NCBI GenBank assembly: GCA_035477215.1
Contig: DATIKU010000030.1
Location: 86,299 to 150,298, forward strand
Reading direction: 5' to 3'
Length of the DNA: 64,000 bases
Origin: Spirochaetota bacterium
GTDB lineage: Bacteria > Spirochaetota > UBA4802 > UBA5368
The translations under genes and the position numbers were made by a program. Within the stretch, counting starts at the first letter, position 1. Each line of letters begins with the position of its first letter. Under the pieces are notes generated by a model that did not search any database, was not told the origin of the DNA, and saw only the letters and a list, made by a program, of their open reading frames with translations. Of the stretch, positions 27,427 through 36,436 are shown piece by piece.

Positions 27427-28761
27427 ATGGAAAACAAGTCCGTTTTCGGCGCCAAAGAGATGTACGCTGTCATACTGCTTGCTCTAATGAATTTCTTTTT
27501 ATTCGCAGACCAGAACCTGATGGCGCCCAACCTGACGCAGATCGCCCGCGAGTTCGGCTTCACCGATTTACAGCGCGATACCAAGCTCGGCGGCAACATC
27601 TCCTTCGTTTTCTGGGTGCTCGGCGGGCTTGTTACGCTCGGGATCGGCTATCTCACCGACCTGATCTCACGGCGGAACCTCTTTATATTGGTCATCCTCC
27701 TCGGGGAGGTCCCCTGCCTGCTTACAGGCTTTGCGCAAACCTATGACCAACTCTTCTGGCTGAGGGCCGCAACCGGAATCGGTATTGGCGGCGCGCTCCC
27801 CCTCACCTATTCAATGATCGGCGATTACTTCTCGGCACGGAACAGGGCCTCGGCGGCCGCCTGGCTCGGACTTGCCCAGGGAATGGGGATCGCCGCGGGA
27901 CAACTTCTGGCTGGTTTCATAGGCACGGAATACGGCTGGAGGCTGCCCTTCATCATCGTAGCCCTTCCCAATTTTCTTTTAATCTTTCTGTTCTGGCTGA
28001 CGGTCAAAGAGCCTGTTCGTGGAAACGCGGAGGAAAGCCTTCGCGAACTTATCGAGAGCGGCAAGGTGTATGCAGGACGCATTAACTGGAGACTTTACAA
28101 AGATATTTTCAAGATCAAGACAAACATTCTGGTCTTTTTACAGGGTATTCCCGGCACAGTCCCCTGGGGCGTGTTCTTTATATTTCTCAACGACTTTTAT
28201 TCGCAGGACAAAGGCTTCTCGGTGGAGGTCGCAACGCTAATCGTGATGACGGTCGGCGGCGCCGCGATAATCGGGGCTTTTGTGGGCGGTTTGTGGGGCA
28301 ACAAGCTGTACAATATCAATCCCCGCCTTCTGCCGCTGTTGTGCGGCTCAACGACCCTGCTCGGCATCATACCCATGGCCCTTCTGCTTAACTACCCTTC
28401 GCAGATCGGTGTTGAGAATCCCAGTATGATACTGCCGCTGGCCATCGGATTCATAACGGGCTTCACCATCACCATTACCGGGCCAAATGTTAAGGCGATT
28501 ATACTCAACGTCAATTCGCCCGAGACCAGGGGGTCCATCTTTTCTCTTTTCAACCTGGCCGATGACCTCGGGAAGGGTTTCGGTCCCGTAATTATCAGCC
28601 TGCTCATCGTCGCTTTCGGCAGGTTGTGGGCGTTCAATATCGCGAACCTCTTCTGGCTGGTGTGCGGGGTGCTGCTGCTCGTCATGATATGGACTTTCCC
28701 CAAAGACGAAGAGTCCCTCAACAATCTGTTAAAGCAACGAGCGCGCGAGATGAGGAATTGA
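27427..28761 (+). CDS. Major facilitator superfamily transporter (spinster-like)
   Basis: This protein has 444 aa from ATG 27427, with GGGAGG 7 nt upstream. The start is divergent from the GT81 gene. It has 12 membrane segments: NFFLFADQNLMAPNLTQIAREFG opens TM1, GYLTDLISRRNLFI is the loop 2-3 motif, and ATGIGIGGALPLTYSMIGDYF is TM4. It resembles the Spns/spinster branch. The substrate is unknown. Confidence 0.85.
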   Translation: MENKSVFGAKEMYAVILLALMNFFLFADQNLMAPNLTQIAREFGFTDLQRDTKLGGNISFVFWVLGGLVTLGIGYLTDLISRRNLFILVILLGEVPCLLTGFAQTYDQLFWLRAATGIGIGGALPLTYSMIGDYFSARNRASAAAWLGLAQGMGIAAGQLLAGFIGTEYGWRLPFIIVALPNFLLIFLFWLTVKEPVRGNAEESLRELIESGKVYAGRINWRLYKDIFKIKTNILVFLQGIPGTVPWGVFFIFLNDFYSQDKGFSVEVATLIVMTVGGAAIIGAFVGGLWGNKLYNINPRLLPLLCGSTTLLGIIPMALLLNYPSQIGVENPSMILPLAIGFITGFTITITGPNVKAIILNVNSPETRGSIFSLFNLADDLGKGFGPVIISLLIVAFGRLWAFNIANLFWLVCGVLLLVMIWTFPKDEESLNNLLKQRAREMRN

Positions 28762-28864
28762 CGCTTCTCGATTACATCATCTGGTTCCTGGTTCACATTC
28801 ACCGGCTCCAGGGAAACGAATACTCTTGCGTATTGTGATAATACGCTGATTACCTCAGCGATTC

Positions 28865-28901
28865 AAAAAAGGGGGCACCAAAGGGCACCCTCTTTTTTTT
28901 T
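28865..28901 (+). terminator. Terminator of the MFS gene
   Basis: AAAAAAGGGGG and CCCTCTTTTTTT form a stem with one G-T pair around a 12-nt loop, about 100 bp after the stop. Confidence 0.7.
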
Positions 28902-28974
28902 AATGATAGACGTGCAGTTTTAGTAAAAATCTTTATTAATGCGGGCGTAAAATAAAATTTTATTGACAGGAATA

Positions 28975-29013
28975 CATATAATGAACTAAGTTCATTATAT
29001 GAATAATATTCAT
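28975..29013. promoter_or_regulatory. Two tandem palindromic operators before the CoA-disulfide reductase
   Basis: The first site is a perfect 13-1-13 dyad (28975-29001) with core ATGAACTAAGTTCAT. The second, at 28999-29013, is a perfect 7-1-7 dyad, ATGAATAATATTCAT. Both share ATGAA-N5-TTCAT, with centres 18 bp apart. A TTGACA lies at 28963-28968. TGAA-N5-TTCA-type dyads are typical of ArsR/SmtB-family repressors, several of which sense sulfide or persulfide, but the regulator is not in the window. Confidence 0.65.
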
Positions 29014-29115
29014 TGCGTTTCCACTGGATGTCAGCCTGTATAGCCTTACGTCTGTTGGATGGCACCGTTTTCACAATTCGGCAAGTATCCAACCAACGGA
29101 ACGTACGAGGTTTAT

Positions 29116-30813
29116 ATGATTGAACGCACTTCATCAGACGTCGTGATAATAGGTGGTGTGGCGGCAGGGCCTAAAACTGGCGCGGTGCTTGCACGAAGGT
29201 CTCCCGCTCTTAACATCGTTCTTTTTCAGAGAGAAGACTATCTTTCATACGCTTCGTGCGGGCTGCCTTATTTCGCGTCGGGAGATGTTTCTTCTTTCGC
29301 CCAGCTCACCAGAACATCTTACGGCGTCGAGCGCAATCCAATGTTTTTCAAAAAGACCAAGGGGTTCGATGTCGTGACCGGCGCCGAGGTCATTTCAATC
29401 GATCGCGATAAAAAACTTGTGGCAGTCAAAGAAGCCAAAACCGGAACCGTACGCTCCCACGGATATTCCCGGCTTGTAATCGCCACGGGAGCGAGGCCTA
29501 AAACGCCGCCCTTCCATGTTCCCATGAGTCCGTTTATACGCTATTTTACCCGCCCGGATGATGCGATATCGTTTCGAAAACTCGCCGAGCGCGGTAAAAT
29601 CGGCAGTCTGGTCATTATCGGCGGTGGGTATATAGGCTGCGAGCTGGCGGAAGCGGCAACGGTATGGGGATTCGATACGACGCTTGTCGAGCGCGAGCCA
29701 CATCTTCTGCCGGGAGGATTTGACGGGGAGATGGCCGCGCACTCGAAGCGTGCGCTCGAGGCCGCTGGTATTGCGGTACGTACGAAATGCGAGGTGACCG
29801 GTATAACGCTTTCCGGCGAAAAACCCGTGGTCGCCCTGTCGGACGTCTCTATTACGACTGATTATGTCATCATATGCCTCGGCGTGACACCCGAAAGCGC
29901 CCTGGCGCGAGAATGCGGACTGGCTGTGGGTGAAAAGGGCGGAATCATCGTCAACGAGCACATGCGGACTTCGGACCCGTCGATTTACGCCGGAGGCGAC
30001 TGCGTTGAGGTGCGGCATCTATTGACAGGCGGACGCGCGTATTTCCCTCTGGGGTCGCTTGCGAACAGACACGGTAGAGTAATAGCGGAAAATATAGCCG
30101 GAAAACCAGCCGCGTTTCCCGGCGCGCTTGGGGCGGCGCTGGTAAAGGTATGCGGATTGAACATGGGATGTGTCGGCCTGAGCGAAACACAGGCGAGGGC
30201 CGAGGGAATTGCTTGCGACTGCATATGGGGAGGATTCGCCGATAAACCCGATTACTATCCCGACGCGAAAGAAATGATGCTTAAAATGGTGTATGATAAG
30301 GCCAACGGCAGGCTGCTCGGACTGCAGGCGGTCGGTACCGGCGATATATGCAGAAGAATTGACGTCTTCTCTTCCATGCTGCAACGTGCGGCGTCGGTCG
30401 GTGATCTCATCGATTTCGAGCACGGATATGCGCCGCCCTACTCCGAAGCTCTTGACCCCCTTCACCACCTGGCGTCGCTCGCCGAAGCGCGTGCGTCGGG
30501 CCTTGAAATGCTTCCGCCATGTGTGGCCTCCGATCGATACGAAGAGCTTATCGGCGGAAAGTTTAGCTGGCTTGACATTCGAGAGGATGAGCATTTTTCG
30601 GGGAATAAGCCCCCCCTGTACGACCACAGGACTGTCGTCCACATACCCTTAAACGAATTACGCGAAAGAATCGCGGAACTCGACAGGTCCGTGGCATACG
30701 TCATCATGTGCGGTCGCGGCGCCCGTTCGTATCAGGCGTGGTCCATTTTACACGCGGCCGGCTTTGCCAAAGCGTTCGTCGCCGGCGGCGGATTGGCGGG
30801 CGCTGCCGGGTAG
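29116..30813 (+). CDS. CoA-disulfide reductase / persulfide reductase with C-terminal rhodanese domain
   Basis: This protein has 565 aa from ATG 29116 (GAGG 6 nt upstream). The N-terminal FAD/NAD(P)H disulfide reductase domain has VIIGGVAAGPKTG, the single active Cys of SYASCGLPYF (C48, as in CoA-disulfide reductases), the second Rossmann motif LVIIGGGYIGCELAE and the FAD motif YAGGDCVEV. The dimerisation domain spans about 330-455. The C-terminal rhodanese domain (about 470-565) keeps its loop Cys in MCGRGARSYQAW. Cdr-Rhd fusions reduce CoA-polysulfide, CoA-disulfide or persulfide. It lies upstream of the dsr genes in the same direction, 135 bp before the next gene. Confidence 0.9.
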   Translation: MIERTSSDVVIIGGVAAGPKTGAVLARRSPALNIVLFQREDYLSYASCGLPYFASGDVSSFAQLTRTSYGVERNPMFFKKTKGFDVVTGAEVISIDRDKKLVAVKEAKTGTVRSHGYSRLVIATGARPKTPPFHVPMSPFIRYFTRPDDAISFRKLAERGKIGSLVIIGGGYIGCELAEAATVWGFDTTLVEREPHLLPGGFDGEMAAHSKRALEAAGIAVRTKCEVTGITLSGEKPVVALSDVSITTDYVIICLGVTPESALARECGLAVGEKGGIIVNEHMRTSDPSIYAGGDCVEVRHLLTGGRAYFPLGSLANRHGRVIAENIAGKPAAFPGALGAALVKVCGLNMGCVGLSETQARAEGIACDCIWGGFADKPDYYPDAKEMMLKMVYDKANGRLLGLQAVGTGDICRRIDVFSSMLQRAASVGDLIDFEHGYAPPYSEALDPLHHLASLAEARASGLEMLPPCVASDRYEELIGGKFSWLDIREDEHFSGNKPPLYDHRTVVHIPLNELRERIAELDRSVAYVIMCGRGARSYQAWSILHAAGFAKAFVAGGGLAGAAG

Positions 30814-30948
30814 TTTTTGAGTATCGACCGGAACAATAATCAGCCCTGCCATTGCGACAGGGTTATATGTCTGGCCTGAAGCAGGGATTTTTTCCCCGAC
30901 CTTGCGGGAAGAAAAACGGATAGATGCGATTCGCTGAACAATACTATA

Positions 30949-31461
30949 ATGATACAAAACTTTATAAAAGCCAACCGCGATGAAATACTCAGACGCTGGA
31001 GAAGGTCTGTACTGTCTTCCTATTCCAGCCAGGGCGCCTCGTTCATGGAGGGCGAACGCGATCGCTTCGCCAACCCCGTAGGCGCCTCCATCAATGATGT
31101 TACGTCTCACCTGCTCGAATGCCTGATAGAAGGAATCGATGAAAACGGTTATTCGGATACGCTTGAGCGTTTTATTAAGATCCGTGCGGTCCAGGAATAC
31201 ACGGCATCGCAGGCGGTGGGCTTCGTCTTTATGCTCAAGAACGCGATTATTGAGACCCCGGGTTACAACGCGGCGTTTAGGGACGCGTACGCCGGGGAAT
31301 TCACCGTATTCAACCGTATCGACAGAATGGCGCTTGCGGCGTTCGACCGTTACGCCGCCTGCCGAGAAAATCTGCACGATATCGCGATGAATGAATTTAA
31401 GCGCCACAATCGGAAAATTATGGAACGACCCGGCCCGTCCAAGACCGCGGGCGATATCTGA
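30949..31461 (+). CDS. RsbRD N-terminal-domain-like protein
   Basis: This 170-aa protein has the pattern ILRRWRRSVLSSY, then GERDRFANPVGASI, then IKIRAVQEYTASQAVGFVFMLKNAI. That is the conserved signature of the RsbRD_N (stressosome RsbR-type N-terminal globin-like) domain as found next to dsrMK genes in sulfate reducers. There is no STAS domain. The role is unknown; a sensor or assembly function for the membrane complex is inferred from position. It precedes dsrM by 16 bp. No ribosome site is visible at ATG 30949. Confidence 0.8.
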   Translation: MIQNFIKANRDEILRRWRRSVLSSYSSQGASFMEGERDRFANPVGASINDVTSHLLECLIEGIDENGYSDTLERFIKIRAVQEYTASQAVGFVFMLKNAIIETPGYNAAFRDAYAGEFTVFNRIDRMALAAFDRYAACRENLHDIAMNEFKRHNRKIMERPGPSKTAGDI

Positions 31462-31477
31462 CCTACGGAGCGGTCAT

Positions 31478-32464
31478 ATGGGTTTAACACTCTCCCTTCT
31501 TCTCGTTGGCGCGCTGGCGCTTGTCGCTTACGCGTTATCCGGAAACATGCCGGCCGTATTCGGTATCTGGGTGCCCTATGCGGCCTCGACACTGTTTCTC
31601 GTGGGGATGGTCTACCGCGTGATCGACTGGGCGCGCTCCCCGGTTCCGTTTCGCATCACGACCACCTGCGGACAGGCAAAATCCCTTCCCTGGATCAGGT
31701 CGGAGCCGCTGGAAAGCCCATCAGGGCTCATCAGCGTACTGGGCCGCATGTTTCTCGAGGTGCTGTTTTTCAGGTCCCTTTTTCGCAACAGCAAGGCGGA
31801 TGTCCATGGAGGCCCGAAACTCGTGTACGGGTCGAGTAAATGGCTTTGGATTTTCGCCATGCTGTTCCACTGGTCGTTTCTCGTCACCTTCATCCGTCAT
31901 CTGAGGTTTTTCACCGAACCGGTCCCGTTTCTCGTCACGCTCGCGCATTCGCTTGACGGGATATTCGAGATCGGCGTGCCGGCCCTCTACATCACCAACG
32001 CGCTGATTCTGCTCGCGCTCTCCTGCCTGCTTGTCAGGCGTATCATCGTGCCCCATCTGCGGTATATTTCGCTTCTTACCGATTATCTCCCGCTGATCAT
32101 GCTTTTCGGCATCGTACTGTCGGGGGTCATTATGCGCTACTTCGTCAAGACCGACGTCGTCGCGGCGAAGAAGCTCATCATGAGCCTTCTCGTGTTCTCG
32201 CCCGCGATACCCGATGGGCTCGGCGCGGCATTCTACATTCACCTCTTCCTGGTCTGCGTGTTTTTCGCGCTCTTCCCCGTAACAAAGCTCAGCCACATGG
32301 CCGGCGTGTTCCTTTCGCCTACCCGTAATCTGGCCAACACCAACCGCGTGAAGCGGCACATAAACCCGTGGAACGCGCCGGTAAAGGTCCATACCTACGA
32401 GGAGTGGGAGGATGAATTCAGTGACAGGCTGAAGGCCGCCGGATACCAACTGGAGAGGGACTGA
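31478..32464 (+). CDS. dsrM: DsrM: cytochrome b (NarI-like) subunit of the DsrMKJOP complex
   Basis: This protein has 328 aa from ATG 31478 (GGAG 8 nt upstream); the ATG at 31391 lies inside the previous gene. About six membrane segments carry NarI-like features, with histidines in FHWSFLVTFIRHLRFF and HIRL-type positions such as FPVTKLSHMAGVF that are likely heme b ligands. It would oxidise menaquinol (or reduce menaquinone) and pass electrons to DsrK. dsrK starts 1 bp after its stop. Confidence 0.88.
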   Translation: MGLTLSLLLVGALALVAYALSGNMPAVFGIWVPYAASTLFLVGMVYRVIDWARSPVPFRITTTCGQAKSLPWIRSEPLESPSGLISVLGRMFLEVLFFRSLFRNSKADVHGGPKLVYGSSKWLWIFAMLFHWSFLVTFIRHLRFFTEPVPFLVTLAHSLDGIFEIGVPALYITNALILLALSCLLVRRIIVPHLRYISLLTDYLPLIMLFGIVLSGVIMRYFVKTDVVAAKKLIMSLLVFSPAIPDGLGAAFYIHLFLVCVFFALFPVTKLSHMAGVFLSPTRNLANTNRVKRHINPWNAPVKVHTYEEWEDEFSDRLKAAGYQLERD

Positions 32465-32465
32465 C

Positions 32466-34079
32466 ATGGCACTCAAGTTACGCCACGATGAAGTGATGAA
32501 TTTCGACCTCCGGCCCTCCGGAAAGGGCTGGATGGACACCAAGCCGGAATTCAGCAAGGGGACGTACTGCTTCTCCGGTGTGCGGAAGCACGTCGAGTAC
32601 CTGGAGCAGCCGAATCCCCGCGAGTGGCAGCCCTACGACGACGACTGGAAGCTGCCGGAGAGATGGGAGGAGACAATTATCAAGGGCTTTGAGGACCGCC
32701 TTTCGCGTTTCCGCTCGTTCAAGCTCTTTATGGACATCTGCGTACGCTGCGGCGCATGCTCGGACAAGTGCCACTATTTCATAGGATCTGGGGACCCCAA
32801 GAACATGCCGGTGCTGCGGGCCGAGCTGATGCGTTCCGTATACAGAAAGCGCTTTACCGCGGCGGGTAAGATACTTGGGCGGCTCGTCGGCGCGCGCGAT
32901 ATCGACGAGGCGGTTCTCAAGGAATGGTTCTATTATTTTTATCAGTGCACCGAGTGCCGGCGGTGCTCGGTCTTCTGCCCGTACGGCATCGACACGGCCG
33001 AGATTACCATGATTGGCCGGGAGCTCCTCAACATGGTCGGCCTCAACATCAACTGGATCATCGAACCGGCTTCCAACTGTTTCCGTACCGGCAATCATCT
33101 CGGCATCCAGCCGCACACGTTCAAGGACAACATTGAGTTCGCCGTCGACGAGATCGAGAGCATCACCGGCATAAGGGTGAATCCCACCATCAACCGCAGG
33201 GGCGCCGAGGTTCTCTTCATAATCCCTTCGGCCGATATCTTCGCCGACCCGCACATCTTCACCTTCTACGGCTACCTGACGCTCTTCCACGAGATAGGGC
33301 TCGATTACACCTTCAGCGCATACGCGTCCGAGGGCGGCAATTTCGGCCTCTTTTTTTCACACGAGATGGTCAAACGCCTCAACGCCAAGATATATGCCGA
33401 GGCCAAACGTCTCGGCGTGAAGTACATCATCGGCGGCGAGTGCGGCCACATGTGGCGCGTGATGCACCAGTATATGGACACCATGAACGGACCGGCCGAA
33501 ACGAAAGGCGACCCGGTTTCCTCAATCACCGGGACGCGCTTCGATCACGCGCGAGCGACAAAGATGGTGCACATCTGCGAGTTTACATCGGACCTCATCC
33601 ATCATAAAAAACTGAACCTCGACCCCTCGCGCAACGACGCCTATCGCGTCACCTTCCACGACTCGTGCAATCCCGCGCGCGCGATGGGAATGCTCGAGGA
33701 GCCCAGGATTGTCATCAAATCCTCGTGCAACAATTTCTTCGAGATGCCCGAAAACACCATCCGCGAGCAGACATTCTGCTGCGGCAGCGGCTCGGGGCTG
33801 GGCACCGACGAGAACCTCGAGATGCGAATGCGCGGCGGTCTTCCCAGGGCAAATGCCGTTAAGCACGTGCACGACAGGCACGGCGTGAATATGCTCTCGT
33901 GCATCTGCGCGATCGACAAGGCCACGCTTCCCGCCCTCATGGACTACTGGGTCGGCGGCGTCGAGGTGTGCGGAGTGCACGAACTGCTCGGTAACGCCCT
34001 TATGATGAAGGGCGAGAAGGAGCGCACCGTAAACCTCCGCGGAGAGGAGCTTGCAGCGAAGGAGAAGTCCAATGCATGA
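32466..34079 (+). CDS. dsrK: DsrK: HdrD-like Fe-S subunit of the DsrMKJOP complex
   Basis: The protein is 537 aa. Two 4Fe-4S motifs are CVRCGACSDKC near 93 and CTECRRCSVFC near 160. A CCG-type catalytic cluster site follows: GGECGHMWR near 320, DSCNPARAMG near 400, FCCGSGSG near 440 (36 residues after the DSC cysteine), then SCICAIDKATLPALMDYW, which replaces the usual CxxC. The GVHELLGNALMM end is typical of DsrK. The subunit exchanges electrons with a cytoplasmic thiol/disulfide partner, DsrC trisulfide in known systems. The stop overlaps dsrJ by 8 bp. Confidence 0.9.
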   Translation: MALKLRHDEVMNFDLRPSGKGWMDTKPEFSKGTYCFSGVRKHVEYLEQPNPREWQPYDDDWKLPERWEETIIKGFEDRLSRFRSFKLFMDICVRCGACSDKCHYFIGSGDPKNMPVLRAELMRSVYRKRFTAAGKILGRLVGARDIDEAVLKEWFYYFYQCTECRRCSVFCPYGIDTAEITMIGRELLNMVGLNINWIIEPASNCFRTGNHLGIQPHTFKDNIEFAVDEIESITGIRVNPTINRRGAEVLFIIPSADIFADPHIFTFYGYLTLFHEIGLDYTFSAYASEGGNFGLFFSHEMVKRLNAKIYAEAKRLGVKYIIGGECGHMWRVMHQYMDTMNGPAETKGDPVSSITGTRFDHARATKMVHICEFTSDLIHHKKLNLDPSRNDAYRVTFHDSCNPARAMGMLEEPRIVIKSSCNNFFEMPENTIREQTFCCGSGSGLGTDENLEMRMRGGLPRANAVKHVHDRHGVNMLSCICAIDKATLPALMDYWVGGVEVCGVHELLGNALMMKGEKERTVNLRGEELAAKEKSNA

Positions 34080-34467
34080 CAGGATAAAGATATTCGGAGG
34101 GCTTGCGCTCTTCATCGCCCTCGCCACGTTTCCGGTCTGGTATGCGCGTGCGACCGGCAGGGCAAACGTCGCTCCCGAGCCGAAGCTCGTCAACGCGGGT
34201 AAGGAGTGCGTGAATACGAGGGCTTATATGCGCGAATATCACATGACCATGCTTAATGAATGGCGCGACGAGGTGATACGCGACGGGAAACGCGTTCCCA
34301 TTACGGTTGCCGGTGTGAAATACCAGAAAAGCCTGACGGGCTCCTGTATGAAATGCCACGCCAACAAGGCGGATTTCTGCGATACCTGCCACAACTATCT
34401 GGGCGTATCGCCCTCGTGCTGGGACTGCCATAACTATCCCGGGGAGCGGAAGCATGAAACGCGATAA
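34072..34467 (+). CDS. dsrJ: DsrJ: triheme cytochrome c
   Basis: This protein has 131 aa from ATG 34072, inside the end of dsrK, with AAGGAG 8 nt upstream. One uncleaved signal/anchor (IFGGLALFIALATFPVWYA) is followed by three CxxCH motifs packed near the C-terminus (CMKCH, CDTCH, CWDCH). Cys46 in NAGKECVNTRAYMREYHM is the candidate unusual Cys axial ligand described for Allochromatium DsrJ, and the EYHM His is nearby. It is periplasmic, anchored in the inner membrane. The stop region overlaps dsrO by 14 bp. Confidence 0.92.
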   Translation: MHDRIKIFGGLALFIALATFPVWYARATGRANVAPEPKLVNAGKECVNTRAYMREYHMTMLNEWRDEVIRDGKRVPITVAGVKYQKSLTGSCMKCHANKADFCDTCHNYLGVSPSCWDCHNYPGERKHETR

Positions 34468-35251
34468 CAACAACGAACTCAGCCGAAGGGGATTCCTGAA
34501 AAAAGCGGGACTGCTGGGGCTTTCCGTGGCGGGAGCGGGCGCTCTCATGGAAGTCGTTTTCGGCGACGACGTCCTGGCGGCTTCGGCGGCCGAATCGTCC
34601 GCGGCGGTACGATGGGCCATGGTCGTCGACATGACGAAATGCGCCGGAAGGGACGCCTGCACCGACTGCATGACCGCCTGCCATCGCGCGCACAACGTTC
34701 CTTCCATAAAAAGCAGGCGTCACGAGATAAAGTGGATTTGGAAGGAGCCCTTCGTAAACGCCTTTCCCGAATTGCGCGGCGGCCGTCTGCGCGCCGACCT
34801 GGCCAAAACCGATTTCATCGTGCTTTGCAACCATTGCGACAATCCGCCCTGCGTGCGCGTATGCCCCACAAAGGCCACCTGGAGGCGTCCGGACGGGATC
34901 GTGATGATGGATATGCACCGCTGTATTGGCTGCCGGTACTGCATGGCGGCGTGCCCGTACGGTTCGCGCAGCTTCAACTGGATGGATCCGCGCAAAGCGC
35001 TGGATGAAAAGGCGATAAATCAGGACTACCCGACACGAACGAAGGGCGTCGTCGAGAAGTGCGATTTCTGCGCGGAACGGGTCGATCACGGACGGCTTCC
35101 GGTATGCGTCGAGGCGTGCAAAGAGAAGGCACTCGCGTTCGGAAACCTGTCAGACGCAAAAAGTAATGTGAGCAAACTGTGCGCGGGGCGTTTCGCCATC
35201 CGGCGAAAGCCGGAACTCGGCACCAGGCCGGAAGTCTATTATATTGTATGA
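34454..35251 (+). CDS. dsrO: DsrO: periplasmic Tat-exported ferredoxin subunit
   Basis: This 265-aa protein has a twin-arginine signal SRRGFLKKAGLLGL then an AGAGALMEVV region. Cysteine clusters for about four 4Fe-4S clusters are CAGRDACTDCMTAC, CNHCDNPPCVRVC, CIGCRYCMAAC and CDFC with CVEAC. It would relay electrons between DsrJ and the NrfD-like DsrP on the periplasmic side. The downstream dsrP starts 7 bp after the stop. Confidence 0.92.
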   Translation: MKRDNNNELSRRGFLKKAGLLGLSVAGAGALMEVVFGDDVLAASAAESSAAVRWAMVVDMTKCAGRDACTDCMTACHRAHNVPSIKSRRHEIKWIWKEPFVNAFPELRGGRLRADLAKTDFIVLCNHCDNPPCVRVCPTKATWRRPDGIVMMDMHRCIGCRYCMAACPYGSRSFNWMDPRKALDEKAINQDYPTRTKGVVEKCDFCAERVDHGRLPVCVEACKEKALAFGNLSDAKSNVSKLCAGRFAIRRKPELGTRPEVYYIV

Positions 35252-35258
35252 GGTCGGT

Positions 35259-36416
35259 ATGTTTGAAAAAGCGCTTTCCGGAAGCAGAAAATACTGGACG
35301 CTCGTGTTCATTCTTCTCGCGCTCGCGGGGGCGGGGGTGTTCTTTTACCTGAGACAACTTTCCGAGGGACTGGTGGTTACCGGCATGGGAAGGGACGTCT
35401 CGTGGGGTTTCTATATCTCGCAGTTTACCTTTCTCGTCGGCGTTGCGGCCTCCGCGGTCATGGTGGTGCTCCCCTACTACCTTCACGATTTCAAGGCATT
35501 CGGGAAGATCACCATCCTTGGCGAGTTCCTCGCCATTTCGGCGGTGATCATGTGCATACTTTTCGTATTCGTGGATATGGGACAGCCGTTCAGAATATTC
35601 AATATGTTCCTCCATCCCACGCCGAATTCCATGATGTTCTGGGACACGGTTGCGCTCATAGGGTACCTGCTCCTTAACCTGTTCATAGGATGGGCGACGC
35701 TCGGCGCGGAGCGAAAAGGCGTCGCGCCGCCTGCATGGTCCAGGCCGCTTATATATATTTCAATCCCCTGGGCGGTGAGCATCCACACGGTAACCGCGTT
35801 TCTGTATGCCGGCATCCCCGGCCGGCACCTGTGGCTTACTGCGATCATGGCGGCGCGTTTTCTCGCCTCTGCGTTCGCGTCGGGGCCGGCGCTGCTCATT
35901 CTGCTTTGCATGGTGGTCCGCCGGTACACCAGTTTCGATCCGGGCCGCGAGCCGATCCAGGCGCTGGGCAAGATCGTCGCCTACGCCATGACGATTAACC
36001 TGTTCTTTATCGGCCTTGAGTTCTTCACCGCGTATTACAGCGGGATACCCGGGCACAGTCATTCCCTCGACTATCTTTTCTTCGGGCTCGATGGGCACGG
36101 GGCACTGGTTCCGTTTATGTGGACCTCGTTGGGACTTGCGGTGCTGGCACTGGCGCTCCTTATCAATCCGTCGACGCGTCGCAACGATCGCTGGCTTGCG
36201 ACAGGAGCCGCGGCGGTCTTTTTCTCCATCTGGCTGGACAAGGGGCTCGGACTGGTCGTAGGCGGTTTCATTCCGAATCCTTTTAATTCGATAACCGAAT
36301 ATTTCCCGACCGCTCCCGAGCTCATCATAAGCCTCGGCGTGTGGGCGCTGGGTTTTCTCATACTGACGCTGCTTTACCAGATAACGGTGGCGGTTCGGGA
36401 AGAAGCACGGCAATAA
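35259..36416 (+). CDS. dsrP: DsrP: NrfD/PsrC-like integral membrane subunit
   Basis: This protein has 385 aa from ATG 35259 (GAGG 5 nt upstream); a TTG at 35244 inside dsrO is less likely. About ten membrane segments include the NrfD start GMGRDVSWGFYISQFTF and IPWAVSIHTVTAFLYAGIPGRHLW, typical of quinone-interacting PsrC/HybB-type proteins. It completes the canonical order M-K-J-O-P. Confidence 0.92.
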   Translation: MFEKALSGSRKYWTLVFILLALAGAGVFFYLRQLSEGLVVTGMGRDVSWGFYISQFTFLVGVAASAVMVVLPYYLHDFKAFGKITILGEFLAISAVIMCILFVFVDMGQPFRIFNMFLHPTPNSMMFWDTVALIGYLLLNLFIGWATLGAERKGVAPPAWSRPLIYISIPWAVSIHTVTAFLYAGIPGRHLWLTAIMAARFLASAFASGPALLILLCMVVRRYTSFDPGREPIQALGKIVAYAMTINLFFIGLEFFTAYYSGIPGHSHSLDYLFFGLDGHGALVPFMWTSLGLAVLALALLINPSTRRNDRWLATGAAAVFFSIWLDKGLGLVVGGFIPNPFNSITEYFPTAPELIISLGVWALGFLILTLLYQITVAVREEARQ

Positions 36417-36436
36417 AAAAGCGACAGGAGTAAGGC

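Noticed and set aside
28963-28986. TTGACA followed by TATAAT as a promoter of the CoA-disulfide reductase
   Set aside because: The two hexamers are only 8 bp apart, too short for sigma-70. The TATAAT is part of the palindrome instead. The same problem applies to TTGACA/TATAAT at 52472-52490.
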